Assembly (NCBI RefSeq): GCF_026625645.1
Contig: NZ_CP113056.1
Coordinates: 1,116,001 to 1,180,000 of the forward strand
Length of the DNA stretch: 64,000 bases
Source: Ancylobacter sp. SL191
GTDB lineage: Bacteria; Pseudomonadota; Alphaproteobacteria; Rhizobiales; Xanthobacteraceae
Direction of reading: 5' to 3'
Below the pieces are notes generated by a model, which saw nothing but the letters and a program-made list of their open reading frames with translations, did not search any database and was not told where the DNA came from. The position numbers were made by a program, and so were the translations under genes. Shown piece after piece: positions 45,351 to 56,548 of this stretch (its first letter is position 1; each line of letters opens with the position of its first letter).

Positions 45351-45563
45351 ATGGCCACGGGAACCGTGAAATGGTTTAACGCCCAGAAGGGCTTCGGATT
45401 CATCGCGCCGGATGACGGCGGCAGTGATGCATTCGTTCACATCAGCGCCCTGGAGCGTGCCGGTCTCAGCGATCTTCGCGAGGGCCAGAAGGTTGGCTTC
45501 GTGCTCGTGCCGGATCAGCGCAGCGGCAAGATGACGGCCGACAAGCTTGAATCGCTGAGCTGA
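45351..45563 (+). CDS. Cold-shock domain protein (CspA family)
   Basis: A 70-residue cold-shock domain protein that binds single-stranded RNA or DNA. RNP1 (KGFGFI, residues 14-19) and RNP2 (AFVHIS, residues 28-33) are intact: [37 protein letters not shown]. Start 45351 is the conserved [10 protein letters not shown]. It lies among small genes of unknown function. Confidence 0.97.
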   Translation: MATGTVKWFNAQKGFGFIAPDDGGSDAFVHISALERAGLSDLREGQKVGFVLVPDQRSGKMTADKLESLS

Positions 45564-45565
45564 GA

Positions 45566-45604
45566 ACGGACCCCGGCGACCCGCTTCGGCGGTCGCCGAT
45601 CCGT
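45566..45604 (+). terminator. Stem-loop after the cold-shock gene
   Basis: CGGCGACC (45574-45581) pairs with GGTCGCCG (45591-45598), and an outer ACGGA/TCCGT pair (45566-45570 / 45600-45604) extends the structure. There is no T run. It stands right after the stop codon and probably defines the mRNA 3' end. Confidence 0.5.
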
Positions 45605-45733
45605 CAGGATACGGGGCCCACAGGGCCTCCGCAGGGCGCGTCGCGCCTTCAGCCCCGCGCCTCTCCGAGGTCGCGGGGATTTGTGTGACGGCGCCTTGTG
45701 CGGCAGCGACAATCATCAGGTGGAGGCCATCCC

Positions 45734-45859
45734 ATGGCTAAAGGACAGCTACGCGGCACCCGTGAAGCGAAGAAGCCGAAGAAGGTGAAGCCGCCCGTCG
45801 CGGCCCCGACCCTGCTGAAGGGCGCGCCCGTCACCCTCGGCGCCAAGAAGAAGGTCTGA
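45734..45859 (+). CDS. Very small basic protein (41 aa)
   Basis: A 41-residue Lys-rich protein: MAKGQLRGTREAKKPKKVKP, then VAAPTLLKGAPVTLGAKKKV. It is supported by a GGAGG site seven bases ahead and by an immediate downstream gene on the same strand. The composition (about a quarter Lys/Arg, with Pro and Ala) suggests nucleic-acid binding. Similar tiny basic frames occur near cold-shock or stress genes in Rhizobiales, but I do not know a function. Confidence 0.65.
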   Translation: MAKGQLRGTREAKKPKKVKPPVAAPTLLKGAPVTLGAKKKV

Positions 45860-45868
45860 GGCACGCTC

Positions 45869-46126
45869 ATGCTCAGCCGGACACGGGAAACCACGGTCAC
45901 CTTCCGGCATCCCTTCACGCTGAGCGCCTTTGACCGTCCCCAGCCGGCGGGAACCTACCGCGTCGTCATCGACGAGGAAGAGATTCCCGACATCACGTTC
46001 CTCGCCTTCCGCCGGGCGGCGACGATGCTGCACACGCCGGCGGTCGCAGGCTCCGGCAGCGTCCAGGTTTTCACCGTCAACGCCGATGAACTGGCCAAGG
46101 CGCTCGACGCCGACCAGATTCGCTAG
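45869..46126 (+). CDS. Small hypothetical protein (85 aa)
   Basis: An 85-residue protein: MLSRTRETTVTFRHPFTLSAFDRPQPAGTYRVVIDEEEIPDITFLAFRRAATMLHTPAV, then VFTVNADELAKALDADQI. The TVTFRHPFTL-x-D...PAGTYRV-x-x-DEE-I pattern recurs in small uncharacterised proteins of Rhizobiales and Sphingomonads. It follows the 41-residue gene by 9 bp and so is likely cotranscribed. Function unknown. Confidence 0.75.
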   Translation: MLSRTRETTVTFRHPFTLSAFDRPQPAGTYRVVIDEEEIPDITFLAFRRAATMLHTPAVAGSGSVQVFTVNADELAKALDADQIR

Positions 46127-46226
46127 AGCATTTTCGAGCGAAGTGGATTCCGGTTCGCGTGAAGAAAATGCGTCCGAACAATAATTTAGAGCTATTGCGG
46201 TGAACCGGATTTCACCGCAATAGCTC
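46127..46226. repeat. Interspersed palindromic element with long hairpin
   Basis: GAGCATTTTCGAGCGAAGTGG at the start and GTGAAGAAAATGC soon after are the arms of a dispersed Rhizobiales repeat (GCATTTTC pairs with GAAAATGC). It is followed by a perfect 16-bp inverted repeat, 46189-46204 and 46211-46226, with a 6-nt loop. It directly follows a stop codon and can act as a terminator or mRNA-end hairpin. Confidence 0.8.
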
Positions 46227-46253
46227 GTGGCGCGTCCCCAGGAGGACATCCGC

Positions 46254-46562
46254 ATGGACTATCTCGGTGGAATGCGCGGCGACGGCCTGCTCCTGTGCGG
46301 TTCGGGAGCGGCGGTGCCGGCGACCTATGATTTCGACGGCTATCTCTCCAACTCCGGTCAGGTGACGAGCTGCGGCGAGATCCGTCTTGCCGCCGCCGCG
46401 CTGCGGCAGGTGTTCGGCCGCGCCGATCTGCGCCTGCGCACCGCCGGCGGGCGCCTGCTGCGCCTGCGCTTTTCCGAGAAGCGCCTGCCCAGCGGCGAGG
46501 CTGCCGCCCATGTCGATATCATCGGCGACCTGCCGGCCGCCGCCGAATGGCGCCGGCGCTGA
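46254..46562 (+). CDS. Small hypothetical protein (102 aa)
   Basis: A 102-residue protein: MDYLGGMRGDGLLLCGSGAAVPATYDFDGYLSNSGQVTSCGEIRLAAAALRQVFGRADLRLRTAGGRLLRLRFSEKRL, ending VDIIGDLPAAAEWRRR. It looks like a small beta-sandwich. AGGAGG stands eight bases ahead of the start. I do not recognise the family; similar small proteins are seen in Bradyrhizobium-like genomes. Last gene of the small-gene run. Confidence 0.72.
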   Translation: MDYLGGMRGDGLLLCGSGAAVPATYDFDGYLSNSGQVTSCGEIRLAAAALRQVFGRADLRLRTAGGRLLRLRFSEKRLPSGEAAAHVDIIGDLPAAAEWRRR

Positions 46563-46583
46563 AAGCCCTATAATCCGCGCGCC

Positions 46584-47408
46584 TCAGGCGCCGCTGAGCC
46601 GTTTCAGGTCGGCGTGGACGCGGGGATTGCCGGCCCATATCGGGCCGGGATGGGCGAGATCGCCGGCGAAGCTCGCTTCGCCCCCCGCCTCGCGGATCAG
46701 CGCCGCGCCGGCCCAGCAATCCCAGCAATAGAGCATCGGGTCGTAATAGCCGGCGATGCGGTTGGCCGCGACATAGGCCAGCATCAGCGCGCCCGAACCG
46801 ATGCGGAACAGCACCCCGCCCTCGCGGTACAGCCCCTCGACGAATTCCCCGACCTCTTCCGGCGTCGCCTTCTGCGTGGCGCCGAAGCCGATGGTGGTGG
46901 AGGCGAGCGTCCAGTCCGGGTTCATGACGAGGCGCCGCCCGTTGAGATAGGCGCCGGCGCCCTCCATCGCCCAGTACAGCTCCCGCAGCATCGGCGCGTA
47001 GATCGCCCCGCCGACCGGGCGGCCTTCATGGGCGAGGCCGATCGAGACGCACCAGTTCGGCTGGCCGACGAGGAAGGGCATGGTGCCGTCGATCGGATCG
47101 ACCACCCAGACATAGCCCGATGAGCCCTGCGTCGCCGCCTCCTCCTCGCCGACGATGCCGTCCTGCGGGAAGTGCCGGCCGATAGCGGCGCGCAGCCAGG
47201 TCTCCACCGTTCGGTCGGCCTCACTGACCAGATCCTGCGACGAGGATTTCAGCTCGGGATGCAGCACCTCGGGCCGCAGGAAGAAACGCCGCGCCTTGCT
47301 GCCGGCGGTGCGGGCGAGCTTCTGCGCCAGTGCGACGCGGGCGGCGAGGGCGTCCGCCGGCTGCCCGTCCTGCGCCGCGCTCTGCGTCCTGTCCTCGGCA
47401 GCCACCAT
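46584..47408 (-). CDS. Inositol-monophosphatase-family phosphatase
   Basis: A 274-residue Mg-dependent phosphatase of the IMPase/HisN family. Metal-site motifs are GEEEAATQ (near residue 87), WVVDPIDGTMPFLVGQPNWCVSIGLA and, near the end, YCWDCWAGAALIREAGGE (WD-x-x-AG). It removes phosphate from inositol, histidinol, or a sugar phosphate. It is divergent from the sugar ABC operon, so a sugar-phosphate substrate of that pathway is possible. Start 47408 has GGGGAGAG upstream. Confidence 0.92.
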   Translation of the reverse strand: MVAAEDRTQSAAQDGQPADALAARVALAQKLARTAGSKARRFFLRPEVLHPELKSSSQDLVSEADRTVETWLRAAIGRHFPQDGIVGEEEAATQGSSGYVWVVDPIDGTMPFLVGQPNWCVSIGLAHEGRPVGGAIYAPMLRELYWAMEGAGAYLNGRRLVMNPDWTLASTTIGFGATQKATPEEVGEFVEGLYREGGVLFRIGSGALMLAYVAANRIAGYYDPMLYCWDCWAGAALIREAGGEASFAGDLAHPGPIWAGNPRVHADLKRLSGA

Positions 47409-47722
47409 GCGTCTCTCCCCTTCCTGGCGTCTTGTCTGGCCCTGCAATTCGCGGGCTATGTTGACGCCATGCTATTGCATAATCCAGATTACAAATGTAT
47501 CGAATTTCGCACGACGCGACGGACGCGTCCCATCCAGGTTCCTGATCGGCTCGCCTCGCGAGCCTTGCCGAACGGCTTTCCCCGGCCTCGCGCGGGCGGT
47601 TCCGGGAGTTCGGCGATCATGAGGAACCGGGCGGGAAGCGACCCGAGCCAACAAGACGAGACGGCCCAGCCGTCCCTGCGGCCCGCTGCCCGGCGGCGCC
47701 ACGCCATCTCAGGAGGAAAGAC
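47409..47722. promoter_or_regulatory. Divergent promoter region of the polyol locus
   Basis: 314 bp between the phosphatase and the binding-protein gene. An AT-rich island at 47460-47500 holds an inverted repeat TAATC-CA-GATTA at 47480-47491 within ATT...AAT flanks, a candidate operator for the SorC regulator of this operon. A TTGACG (47461-47466) and TTGCAT (47475-47480) are possible -35 boxes but no well-spaced -10 is clear. Confidence 0.4.
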
Positions 47723-49072
47723 ATGAAGCGTGCATTGAGAATCTGCGCCAGTGTGGTGGCGCTCGCCGCCGCCACGGCGGCGATGCCGGTCGCGGCCATG
47801 GCCGACTGGCTTGAAGAGGCCGCCAAGCCTCTCAAGGGAACCGAGGTCAACGGCATCTTCCTCGACCGTCCCGGTTACCGCGCCATCATCAAGCTGCTGC
47901 CGGAGTTCGAGAAGAAGACCGGCATCAAGGTCAATTACGAGATCGTTCCCTATGAGAACGCCCGCGAGAAGGAAGTGCTGAACTTCACCTCGCGCGGTGA
48001 TCTCACCATGGCGCTGGTCGACCTCGTCTGGATCGGCGAGTTCGCCGAGAATGGCTGGTTGGTGCCGGTCGACGACCTTGCCAAGGACAAGGCGATCACC
48101 GATCCGAACCTGAACCTCAAGGGCTTCTTCCCGCTGCTGCTCGACGCCTTCGGCAGCTGGGGCGGCACGGTCTACGGCCTGCCCTTCGACAATTATTCCG
48201 GCCTGCTGTTCTACAATTCCTGCAAGCTCAAGGAAGCGGGCTTCGACAAGCCGCCGGCGACCTGGGCCGAGCTGAAGGATGTCTATGGGCCCAAGCTCAC
48301 CGACGCCTCGAAGAACCAGTACGCCTACGCCCTGCAGTCCCGCCGCGGCGAGACCCAGTCGGCCGACGCCTTCATGCGCTTCCTCTGGCCCTTCGGCGGC
48401 TCGCTGCTGAACAAGGAGTTCAAGTCGAACCTGCTCAGCCAGGGCAGCCAGGACGGCCTGAAGTTCCGTCAGGAACTGCTCAAGTACCAGCCGCCCGGCG
48501 TCGTCAGCTTCGATCACGCGGAAGCGGTCAACGCGCTGGCGCAGGGCCAGGTGGCGATGATCACCGAATGGTCGGCCTTCTACTCGACCCTCGTCGACCC
48601 CGCGACCTCCAAGCTCGGCGACTGCCTCGCCGTGGCGCCGGAGCCCGCCGGTCCCGCCGGCCGCCTGCCCGCGCTGGGCGGCTTCTCGCTCGCCGTCGCC
48701 GCGCAGGCGACCCCCGAGCAGCAGAAGGCGACCTGGCTGTTCATCCAGTGGGCGACCTCCGAAGCCATCGCCAAGGCCTATGTCGAGGCCGGTGGCGTGT
48801 CGGGCCGCATGGCGGTCTATGAGGATCCGGCGATCAAGGCGAAGTACAAGTTCGTCGCGCCGATGGTCGCCTCCTGGCAGGCCGGCGTGCCGGAATATCG
48901 CCCGCGCTTCCCGGCCTGGCCGGCGATCTCCGAGATCGTCGCCGAATGGGGCTCCAAGATGGAGCTGGGCGAAGTCTCGGTGGAGGCCGGCTCCAAGGAG
49001 ATCGGCACCCGCATGGAAGCCATCCTGCAGAAGGAAGGCTACTACGACGGGAAGAAGAAGCTCCTCCAGTGA
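47723..49072 (+). CDS. ABC sugar transporter, periplasmic binding protein
   Basis: A 449-residue family-1 extracellular solute-binding protein (MalE/UgpB type). Signal peptide [27 protein letters not shown], then [88 protein letters not shown] and [26 protein letters not shown], all typical. With the two permeases and ATPase downstream it forms a sugar or polyol importer. An intrinsic terminator follows it. Confidence 0.94.
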   Translation: MKRALRICASVVALAAATAAMPVAAMADWLEEAAKPLKGTEVNGIFLDRPGYRAIIKLLPEFEKKTGIKVNYEIVPYENAREKEVLNFTSRGDLTMALVDLVWIGEFAENGWLVPVDDLAKDKAITDPNLNLKGFFPLLLDAFGSWGGTVYGLPFDNYSGLLFYNSCKLKEAGFDKPPATWAELKDVYGPKLTDASKNQYAYALQSRRGETQSADAFMRFLWPFGGSLLNKEFKSNLLSQGSQDGLKFRQELLKYQPPGVVSFDHAEAVNALAQGQVAMITEWSAFYSTLVDPATSKLGDCLAVAPEPAGPAGRLPALGGFSLAVAAQATPEQQKATWLFIQWATSEAIAKAYVEAGGVSGRMAVYEDPAIKAKYKFVAPMVASWQAGVPEYRPRFPAWPAISEIVAEWGSKMELGEVSVEAGSKEIGTRMEAILQKEGYYDGKKKLLQ

Positions 49073-49129
49073 GGTCTTGAGCACGGTGCGGCTGTCGGGT
49101 TCCTCCCCGGCCGCGCTCGGCTCCTGCGG

Positions 49130-49170
49130 GCGGGCGCTGGAACCCGCGATCCGGCGCCCGCTCCCTTTTT
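49130..49170 (+). terminator. Intra-operon terminator after the binding-protein gene
   Basis: GCGGGCGCTGG (49130-49140) pairs with CCGGCGCCCGC (49151-49161) with one G-T wobble around a 10-nt loop, followed by CCCTTTTT. This intrinsic terminator should stop part of the transcripts, which gives excess binding protein over the permeases. Confidence 0.75.
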
Positions 49171-49195
49171 CCTGATACTGTCCGGGGATTCTCCC

Positions 49196-49750
49196 ATGAC
49201 CACGCTTCACGCCCGCGCGCTGGACGAGATCGGCGCCTGCCTCGACCAGGTGAGCGGCGCCGACATCGATGCCGCAGTCACGGCGCTGGCCGGGGCTCAT
49301 CGCATCGCGCTCTATGGCGTCGGGCGCGAGGGGCTGCAGATCAAGGGCCTCGCCATGCGCCTGTTCCATCTCGGCCTGAAAGCCGCGGTGGTCGGCGACA
49401 TGACCACGCCGCCGGTGGGGGAGGGCGACCTGCTCGTCGTCTCCGCCGGGCCGGGCGATTTCTCTACCGTTGCCGCGCTGATGGGCGTCGCCCGTGACGC
49501 CGGCGCGCGCACGCTGCTGGTCACCGCCGAGCCCACCGGGGCGGCCGCCGCGCGCGCCGACACGGTGCTCGTGGTGCCCGCCCAGACCATGGCGCGCGAC
49601 CAGGGCGCGGCCGCCACCTCGGTGCTGCCCATGGGCTCGCTCTATGAGGGCGCGCTCTATGTGCTGTTCGAGATCCTGATCCTGAAGCTGCGCGACCGGC
49701 TCGCCATCACGCCGGCCGCCATGCGGGCGAACCACACCAATCTGGAATGA
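49196..49750 (+). CDS. SIS-domain isomerase (HxlB-like)
   Basis: A 184-residue SIS protein resembling 6-phospho-3-hexuloisomerase (HxlB). [57 protein letters not shown] carries the sugar-phosphate-binding loops, and [19 protein letters not shown] closes the fold as in HxlB. It would isomerise a ketose or aldose phosphate. Placed inside an ABC operon, it probably processes a phosphorylated intermediate. The exact substrate is unknown. Confidence 0.85.
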   Translation: MTTLHARALDEIGACLDQVSGADIDAAVTALAGAHRIALYGVGREGLQIKGLAMRLFHLGLKAAVVGDMTTPPVGEGDLLVVSAGPGDFSTVAALMGVARDAGARTLLVTAEPTGAAAARADTVLVVPAQTMARDQGAAATSVLPMGSLYEGALYVLFEILILKLRDRLAITPAAMRANHTNLE

Positions 49751-49831
49751 GGCCGGCGGGCCTCATTCTCCGCAACGGTCACCGCGACACGCCAGCGGCC
49801 CGCGCCGCCGACGCTTACGGGAAGTGAACAG

Positions 49832-50734
49832 ATGAGCGCAACCCAGACCAAGCCCAATCGCGGTTACGGCCGCTGGACGCCGCTGTGGTTCCTCGCCCCG
49901 GCCGTCCTGACCCTCTTCGCTATCGGCATCTACCCGACGCTGTTCGCGCTGGTCACCTCGTTCCGGCGCTACAACATCGCCCGCCCGCGCGAGGGCTTTC
50001 CCTTCGTCGGGCTTGAGAACTACGTGGCGGTGCTGACCGATAGCACCTTCTGGTCCTCGCTCGGCCTCACCGCGCAATTCTACCTGACCGCGCTGCCGAT
50101 CCAGGTCGTGCTCGGCCTCATCGTCGCGCTGCTGCTGCACAAGCCGGGCATGGGGCTCCTGAAGTCGCTCGCCCGCGTCACCCTCGTCGTGCCGCTCGCC
50201 ACCACCTATGCGGTGGTCGGCCTCATCGGCCGGCTGATCTTCAACCGCGATTTCGGCGTGGCCAACCAGTTCCTGTCGGTGCTCGGCTTCGGTCCGGTCG
50301 ACTGGCTGTCGACGCCGAACGGGGCCTTCGCCGCCATCATCATCATGGATGTGTGGCAGTGGACGCCGTTCTGCGCGCTGATCTTCCTCGCCGGCCTGTC
50401 CATGGTGCCCGGCGAGATCGAGGAGGCGGCGCGGCTCGAGACCTCCTCAAAGCTCGCTTTGCTGCGCCATGTGCAGCTTCCCTATCTGCTGCCCGGCCTC
50501 ACCGCCGTGATGATCCTGCGCTCGGCCGACGTGCTGAAGCTGTTCGACATGGTGTTCGTGATGACGCGCGGCGGGCCGGGCTCGGCCACCGACCTGATCT
50601 CGATCTACATCCAGCGCGTCGGCTTCCGCATCTTCGATCTCGGCACGGCCTCGGCGCAGGCGATCCTGCTGCTGATTCTCACGATCATCATTAGCCGGCT
50701 CTACATCCGCGTGCTGTACCGGGAGGTCAATTGA
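49832..50734 (+). CDS. ABC sugar transporter permease (MalF type)
   Basis: A 300-residue permease with six predicted membrane helices. The cytoplasmic coupling loop EEAARLETSSKLALLRHVQLPYLLPGL contains the EAA-x3-[LG]-x8-LP pattern, and MVFVMTRGGPGSATDLISIYIQRVGF is typical of MalF/UgpA permeases. It shares one base with the next permease's start. Partners: binding protein at 47723, MalG-type permease at 50734, ATPase at 53494. Confidence 0.95.
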   Translation: MSATQTKPNRGYGRWTPLWFLAPAVLTLFAIGIYPTLFALVTSFRRYNIARPREGFPFVGLENYVAVLTDSTFWSSLGLTAQFYLTALPIQVVLGLIVALLLHKPGMGLLKSLARVTLVVPLATTYAVVGLIGRLIFNRDFGVANQFLSVLGFGPVDWLSTPNGAFAAIIIMDVWQWTPFCALIFLAGLSMVPGEIEEAARLETSSKLALLRHVQLPYLLPGLTAVMILRSADVLKLFDMVFVMTRGGPGSATDLISIYIQRVGFRIFDLGTASAQAILLLILTIIISRLYIRVLYREVN

Positions 50735-51552
50735 TGCGCATCTCGACCGGCAAGATTCTCCACGCGCTCGGCCTCGCCGCTGTCGTCATCTTCTCGCTGT
50801 TCCCGTTCTTCTGGATGGTGGCGGCGAGCTTCAAGAGCCAGGCGGACATCCTCGCCTCGCCGCCGGTGTGGTTCTTCACGCCCACGCTGGACAATTACGC
50901 AGAGATCTTTTCCGACACCAAAGTGTCCGGCGCGATCATCAATTCGCTGATCGTCGCGGCTTTCGCCACGCTGCTCTCGGTGGTGCTGGGCACGCCCGCC
51001 GCCTTCGCGCTGGCGCGCTATGATTTCCGCGGCAAGTCGGATTTGTGGTTCTGGTTCATCTCCAACCGCATGACGAGCCCGATCGTGCTGGCGCTGCCGG
51101 TCTATCTGCTCGCCATGTACATGAACCTGCTCGACACCCATCTGGTGCTGGTGCTGGTCTATCTCACCTTCAACATCCCGATCGTGGTGTGGATCGTCAC
51201 CGACCAGTTCAAGTCGATCCCGCCGGATCTCGAACAGGCCGCGCGGCTCGACGGCGCCGACCAGTTCACCATCTTCCGCAAGATCTATTTGCCGCTCGGC
51301 GCGCCCGGCATCGCGGTGTCCGCCATCTTCTCCTTCATCTTCTCGTGGAACGAGCTGCTCTACGCGCTGGTGCTGACCCGCCGCGCCGCGCAGACCGCGC
51401 CGGTCGTCGCGACCTCCTTCATGTCCGGCTATGAGCTGCCCTGGGGCAAGATCATGGCGACCGGCACGGTGATCGTGCTGCCCGTCACCATCTTCGCCCT
51501 CATCGTCTCCCGCCACATGGTGCGCGGCCTCACCATGGGAGCGACCAAATGA
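50734..51552 (+). CDS. ABC sugar transporter permease (MalG type)
   Basis: A 272-residue permease of the MalG/UgpE type with six membrane helices. LEQAARLDGADQFTIFRKIYLPLGAPGIAVSAIFSF is the EAA loop, and FSWNELLYALVLTRR is the usual late signature. The ATG at 50734 overlaps the previous stop and has GGGAGG ahead; a TTG at 50731 is not needed. Its end overlaps the next gene by 4 bp. Confidence 0.95.
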   Translation: MRISTGKILHALGLAAVVIFSLFPFFWMVAASFKSQADILASPPVWFFTPTLDNYAEIFSDTKVSGAIINSLIVAAFATLLSVVLGTPAAFALARYDFRGKSDLWFWFISNRMTSPIVLALPVYLLAMYMNLLDTHLVLVLVYLTFNIPIVVWIVTDQFKSIPPDLEQAARLDGADQFTIFRKIYLPLGAPGIAVSAIFSFIFSWNELLYALVLTRRAAQTAPVVATSFMSGYELPWGKIMATGTVIVLPVTIFALIVSRHMVRGLTMGATK

Positions 51553-52463
51553 GCGCAGCCCACACCCCCATCCCGTTCGGTATCAACCTGTCCTTCTGCG
51601 TGAAGCGCTGGGTGACGCCGGAATTGTGGACGCAGATCGTCAGCGAGCGGCTGGGGCTGAACCTCGTCCAGCTCTCCTTCGACCTGATCGACCCGATGTG
51701 GCCCGACGCTATCCTCGACCGCCACGCCGCCGAGCTGCGCACGCGCACGGCGCAGGCGGGCGTGACCATTCACAGCGCCTTCATCGGCCTTGCCCACTAC
51801 ACCTACAACCAGCTGCTCCACCCCGATCCGGCTGTGCGCGACTATGCGGAAGAATGGTTCGCCCGCGCCTACCGCGTCGCGGCCATGGCCGGCATCACCC
51901 GCGTCGGCGGCCCGCTCGGCGCCATCGCCTCGCGCGTCGATGGCGTGGAGCCGGACGCGCTGGACGCGGCCGACTATGCGGACCTCATCGCCCGCATGCA
52001 TCGCCTCGGCGAGCGCGCACGCAGCGAGGGACTGAGCGAGCTCTATGTCGAGCCGACCCCGATGCGCCGGGAATGGCCGTGGACCATCGCGCAGGCCAAG
52101 CAGATGATGGTGGATGTCGCTGGCAGCGCTGTCCCGTGGCGCTACTGCGTCGATTGGGGCCATGGCACGCATGAGCCCCTCTATGGGCCAGACCATGGCG
52201 CGATGGAGCCGTGGTTCCGCGAGCTGAAGTCCTTCATCACCGCCGTCCATATCCAGCAGACCGACTTCCAGCTCGACCGCCATTGGGATTTCACCGAGCC
52301 CGGCCGCGTCGATCCTGTGGATGCGGCGGCGCTGCTGCGTCGCACCGGCATCGCCCCCGCGCCGGTATTCCTCGAAGTATTCTATCCCTTCGAGAAGGAC
52401 GACCTGTCGATCCTGTCCGCGCTGGAGATCACCTCCGCCCGGTTGCGGCAGGCCTTCGCCTAG
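51549..52463 (+). CDS. Sugar phosphate isomerase/epimerase (xylose-isomerase-like TIM barrel)
   Basis: A 304-residue TIM-barrel protein of the AP-endonuclease-2/xylose isomerase-like family. Metal-site acidic and His residues are visible in VTIHSAFIGLAHYTYN, LYVEPTPMRREWPWT (Glu), YCVDWGHGTHEP (Asp, His) and VFLEVFYPF (Glu) near the C-terminus. Such enzymes epimerise or isomerise ketoses, erythrulose or tagatose phosphates. ATGA overlap couples it to the transporter. The sugar is unknown. Confidence 0.85.
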   Translation: MSAAHTPIPFGINLSFCVKRWVTPELWTQIVSERLGLNLVQLSFDLIDPMWPDAILDRHAAELRTRTAQAGVTIHSAFIGLAHYTYNQLLHPDPAVRDYAEEWFARAYRVAAMAGITRVGGPLGAIASRVDGVEPDALDAADYADLIARMHRLGERARSEGLSELYVEPTPMRREWPWTIAQAKQMMVDVAGSAVPWRYCVDWGHGTHEPLYGPDHGAMEPWFRELKSFITAVHIQQTDFQLDRHWDFTEPGRVDPVDAAALLRRTGIAPAPVFLEVFYPFEKDDLSILSALEITSARLRQAFA

Positions 52464-52472
52464 GGGGATGGC

Positions 52473-53444
52473 ATGAACATGGTCGGGCGCGAACGCAAGC
52501 TGGTGGAAGCTCAGGAGATCGAGGCGGCGCAGATCCGCGCCCGCGTCGCCTGGCTGTACTTCGTCGGCGGCCTGACCCAGCAGGAGATCGCCGACCAGCT
52601 TGGCCTCACGCGCCTGCGCACCAACAAGATTCTCGGCCAGGTCCGCTCCGACGGCTCGGTGCAGATCGAAATCCGTCTGCCCATGGCCGACTGCATCGAC
52701 GCCGAGCGCAAGCTGATGGCGCGCTATGGGCTGGAGGCCGCGAGCGTCGTGCCGGCGCTGCCGGATGAGGGCGAGCAGCAGCGCGTCATCGGCGAGGCCG
52801 CCGGCGCCGAGCTCGACCGTCTGCTGGAGAACGGCATGGGCCTCGGCGTCGGCTGGGGCAAGACGCTGGCCGCCGGGCTGAAGCGCGTCACCGCTCGCCC
52901 GCTGTCGCAATGCTATGTCACCTCCGTCATGGGCGGGCTCACCCGCGGCTCGGGATCGAGCACTTTCGAGGTGGCGACCGGCTATGCCCGCACCATCTCG
53001 GCCGAGTGCTACTACCTCGCCGCCCCGCTCTATTTCCCCACGCCGGAGAGCCGCACCATGCTGCTCTCCCATCACGGCATCAGCGAAACCATGCGCCGCG
53101 CCCGCGCGGTGGATGTGGCGCTGCTGTCCTGCGGCGACATGACGACCCGCTCGCTGCTGGTGCAGACGCAGACCGTCTCGGAAAATCTCGAGGGCCTGCG
53201 CGCCGCTGGCGCGGTGGGCGATCTGCTCGGCGTGTTCCTCGATGCCGATGGCCGCCCGGTCGACCACCCGCTCAATGAGCGCGTGCTGTCGCTGGCGCCG
53301 CATGAAGTGGCCTCGGCGCGCTACTCGATCCTCGCCTCGGGCGGCCTCTACAAGGTGCCGATCGTGCGGGCGATCCTGCGCGCCGGCTATGTGAAACGAC
53401 TGGTGACCGACGAGCGCTGCGCCGCCGCGCTGCTGGAGAGCTGA
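52473..53444 (+). CDS. SorC-family sugar-responsive regulator
   Basis: A 323-residue SorC-family regulator. The HTH is [45 protein letters not shown]; the C-terminal sugar-phosphate-binding domain has [39 protein letters not shown], and [23 protein letters not shown]. SorC members sense phosphorylated sugars or polyols. It lies inside the transport operon and is likely its regulator. Confidence 0.93.
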   Translation: MNMVGRERKLVEAQEIEAAQIRARVAWLYFVGGLTQQEIADQLGLTRLRTNKILGQVRSDGSVQIEIRLPMADCIDAERKLMARYGLEAASVVPALPDEGEQQRVIGEAAGAELDRLLENGMGLGVGWGKTLAAGLKRVTARPLSQCYVTSVMGGLTRGSGSSTFEVATGYARTISAECYYLAAPLYFPTPESRTMLLSHHGISETMRRARAVDVALLSCGDMTTRSLLVQTQTVSENLEGLRAAGAVGDLLGVFLDADGRPVDHPLNERVLSLAPHEVASARYSILASGGLYKVPIVRAILRAGYVKRLVTDERCAAALLES

Positions 53445-53493
53445 CGACGGGCGGCGCGCGCCCGCGCCCGCCCCGATCTGGAGTTTTGAGCCG

Positions 53494-54576
<1,083 letters not shown>

Positions 54577-54606
54577 GCCGACCCGTCCCCTGACAGGACC
54601 ATTCCC

Positions 54607-55641
<1,035 letters not shown>

Positions 55642-55661
55642 AGGGTGCGGCGCCGGTGGCT

Positions 55662-55775
55662 CCCTCTCCCCGTCGGGGAGAGGGTTGGGGTGAGGGGCCC
55701 TCGGCCCAACGCTCCGCAGCCGTGCCGGCCCTCACCGACCGGCTGCGCCGGCCACCTCTCCCCGACGGGGAGAGG
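55662..55775. repeat. Two CTCTCCCC palindromes
   Basis: 55662-55684 (CCCTCTCCCCG and its complement) and 55755-55775 (CCTCTCCCCGACGGGGAGAGG) are copies of the short palindrome also present at 9931, 11035 and 11374. They fill the 176-bp gap between the two dehydrogenase genes. Confidence 0.8.
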
Positions 55776-55817
55776 ACAAGATCAGACCACCACAGAACAG
55801 AACCACCGGAGTTTCAC

Positions 55818-56546
55818 ATGGCCTTACGGCTTCAGGGCAAGGTTGCCGCCATCACCGGCGCGGCATCGGGCATCGGGCTGGAATGCGCCCACGCCATGAT
55901 CGAGGAAGGCGCGACCGTCGCCCTGGTCGACCGCGCCGCCGATGCGCTGGAATCGATCTGCGCCGAACTCGGCCCCAGGGCCGTGCCGGTGGTGGTCGAT
56001 CTGCTCGACCCGGCGAGCGTCGCGACCATGCTGCCGCAGATCCTCGACCGTTGCGGCCCGCTCGACATCTTCCACGCCAATGCCGGCGCCTATATCGGCG
56101 GCGAGGTGGTGGAGGGCGATCCCGATGTGTGGGACCGCGTGCTCAACCTCAACGTCAACGCCGCCTTCCGCACCGTCCACGCCGTGCTGCCGCACATGGT
56201 GGAGCGCGGCACCGGCGACATCATCTTCACCTCGTCCATCGCCGGGGTGGTTCCCGTGGTGTGGGAGCCGGTCTATACCGCCTCGAAATTCGCCGTGCAG
56301 GCCTTCGTCCACACTGTGCGCCGGCAGGTCGCCAAGCATGGCGTGCGGGTGGGGGCGGTGCTGCCCGGCCCGGTGGTGACCGCCCTCATCAAGGACTGGC
56401 CGCAGGCCAAGCTCGACGAGGCGTTGGCCGCCGGCGCGCTGATGGAGCCGAAAGAAGTGGCCGATTCGGTCATCTTCATGCTGACCCGTCCGCGTAACGT
56501 GACCATTCGCGATCTGGTGATTCTGCCGAACGGAACGGATCTGTGA
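55818..56546 (+). CDS. Short-chain dehydrogenase (ribitol/galactitol DH-like)
   Basis: A 242-residue SDR enzyme. Cofactor motif [13 protein letters not shown] (residues ~13-25), [10 protein letters not shown], catalytic Ser in [11 protein letters not shown], and catalytic Tyr-x3-Lys in [13 protein letters not shown]. Asp-37-like VALVDRAAD suggests NAD rather than NADP. Start 55818 ([14 protein letters not shown]) is the family start; the upstream part of the frame is repeat DNA. It overlaps the kinase gene region by a few bases and probably oxidises a sugar alcohol. Confidence 0.92.
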   Translation: MALRLQGKVAAITGAASGIGLECAHAMIEEGATVALVDRAADALESICAELGPRAVPVVVDLLDPASVATMLPQILDRCGPLDIFHANAGAYIGGEVVEGDPDVWDRVLNLNVNAAFRTVHAVLPHMVERGTGDIIFTSSIAGVVPVVWEPVYTASKFAVQAFVHTVRRQVAKHGVRVGAVLPGPVVTALIKDWPQAKLDEALAAGALMEPKEVADSVIFMLTRPRNVTIRDLVILPNGTDL

Positions 56547-56548
56547 CC

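Noticed and set aside
45107..45403. A 98-codon minus-strand frame in the leader of the cold-shock gene
   Set aside because: It overlaps the cold-shock gene start, has no ribosome site or known domain, and the region is better explained as a long mRNA leader.
47489..49735. A 748-codon minus-strand frame opposite the sugar-binding protein and SIS genes
   Set aside because: Composition is typical antisense high-GC noise, and both plus-strand genes have clear families, signal peptide and ribosome sites.
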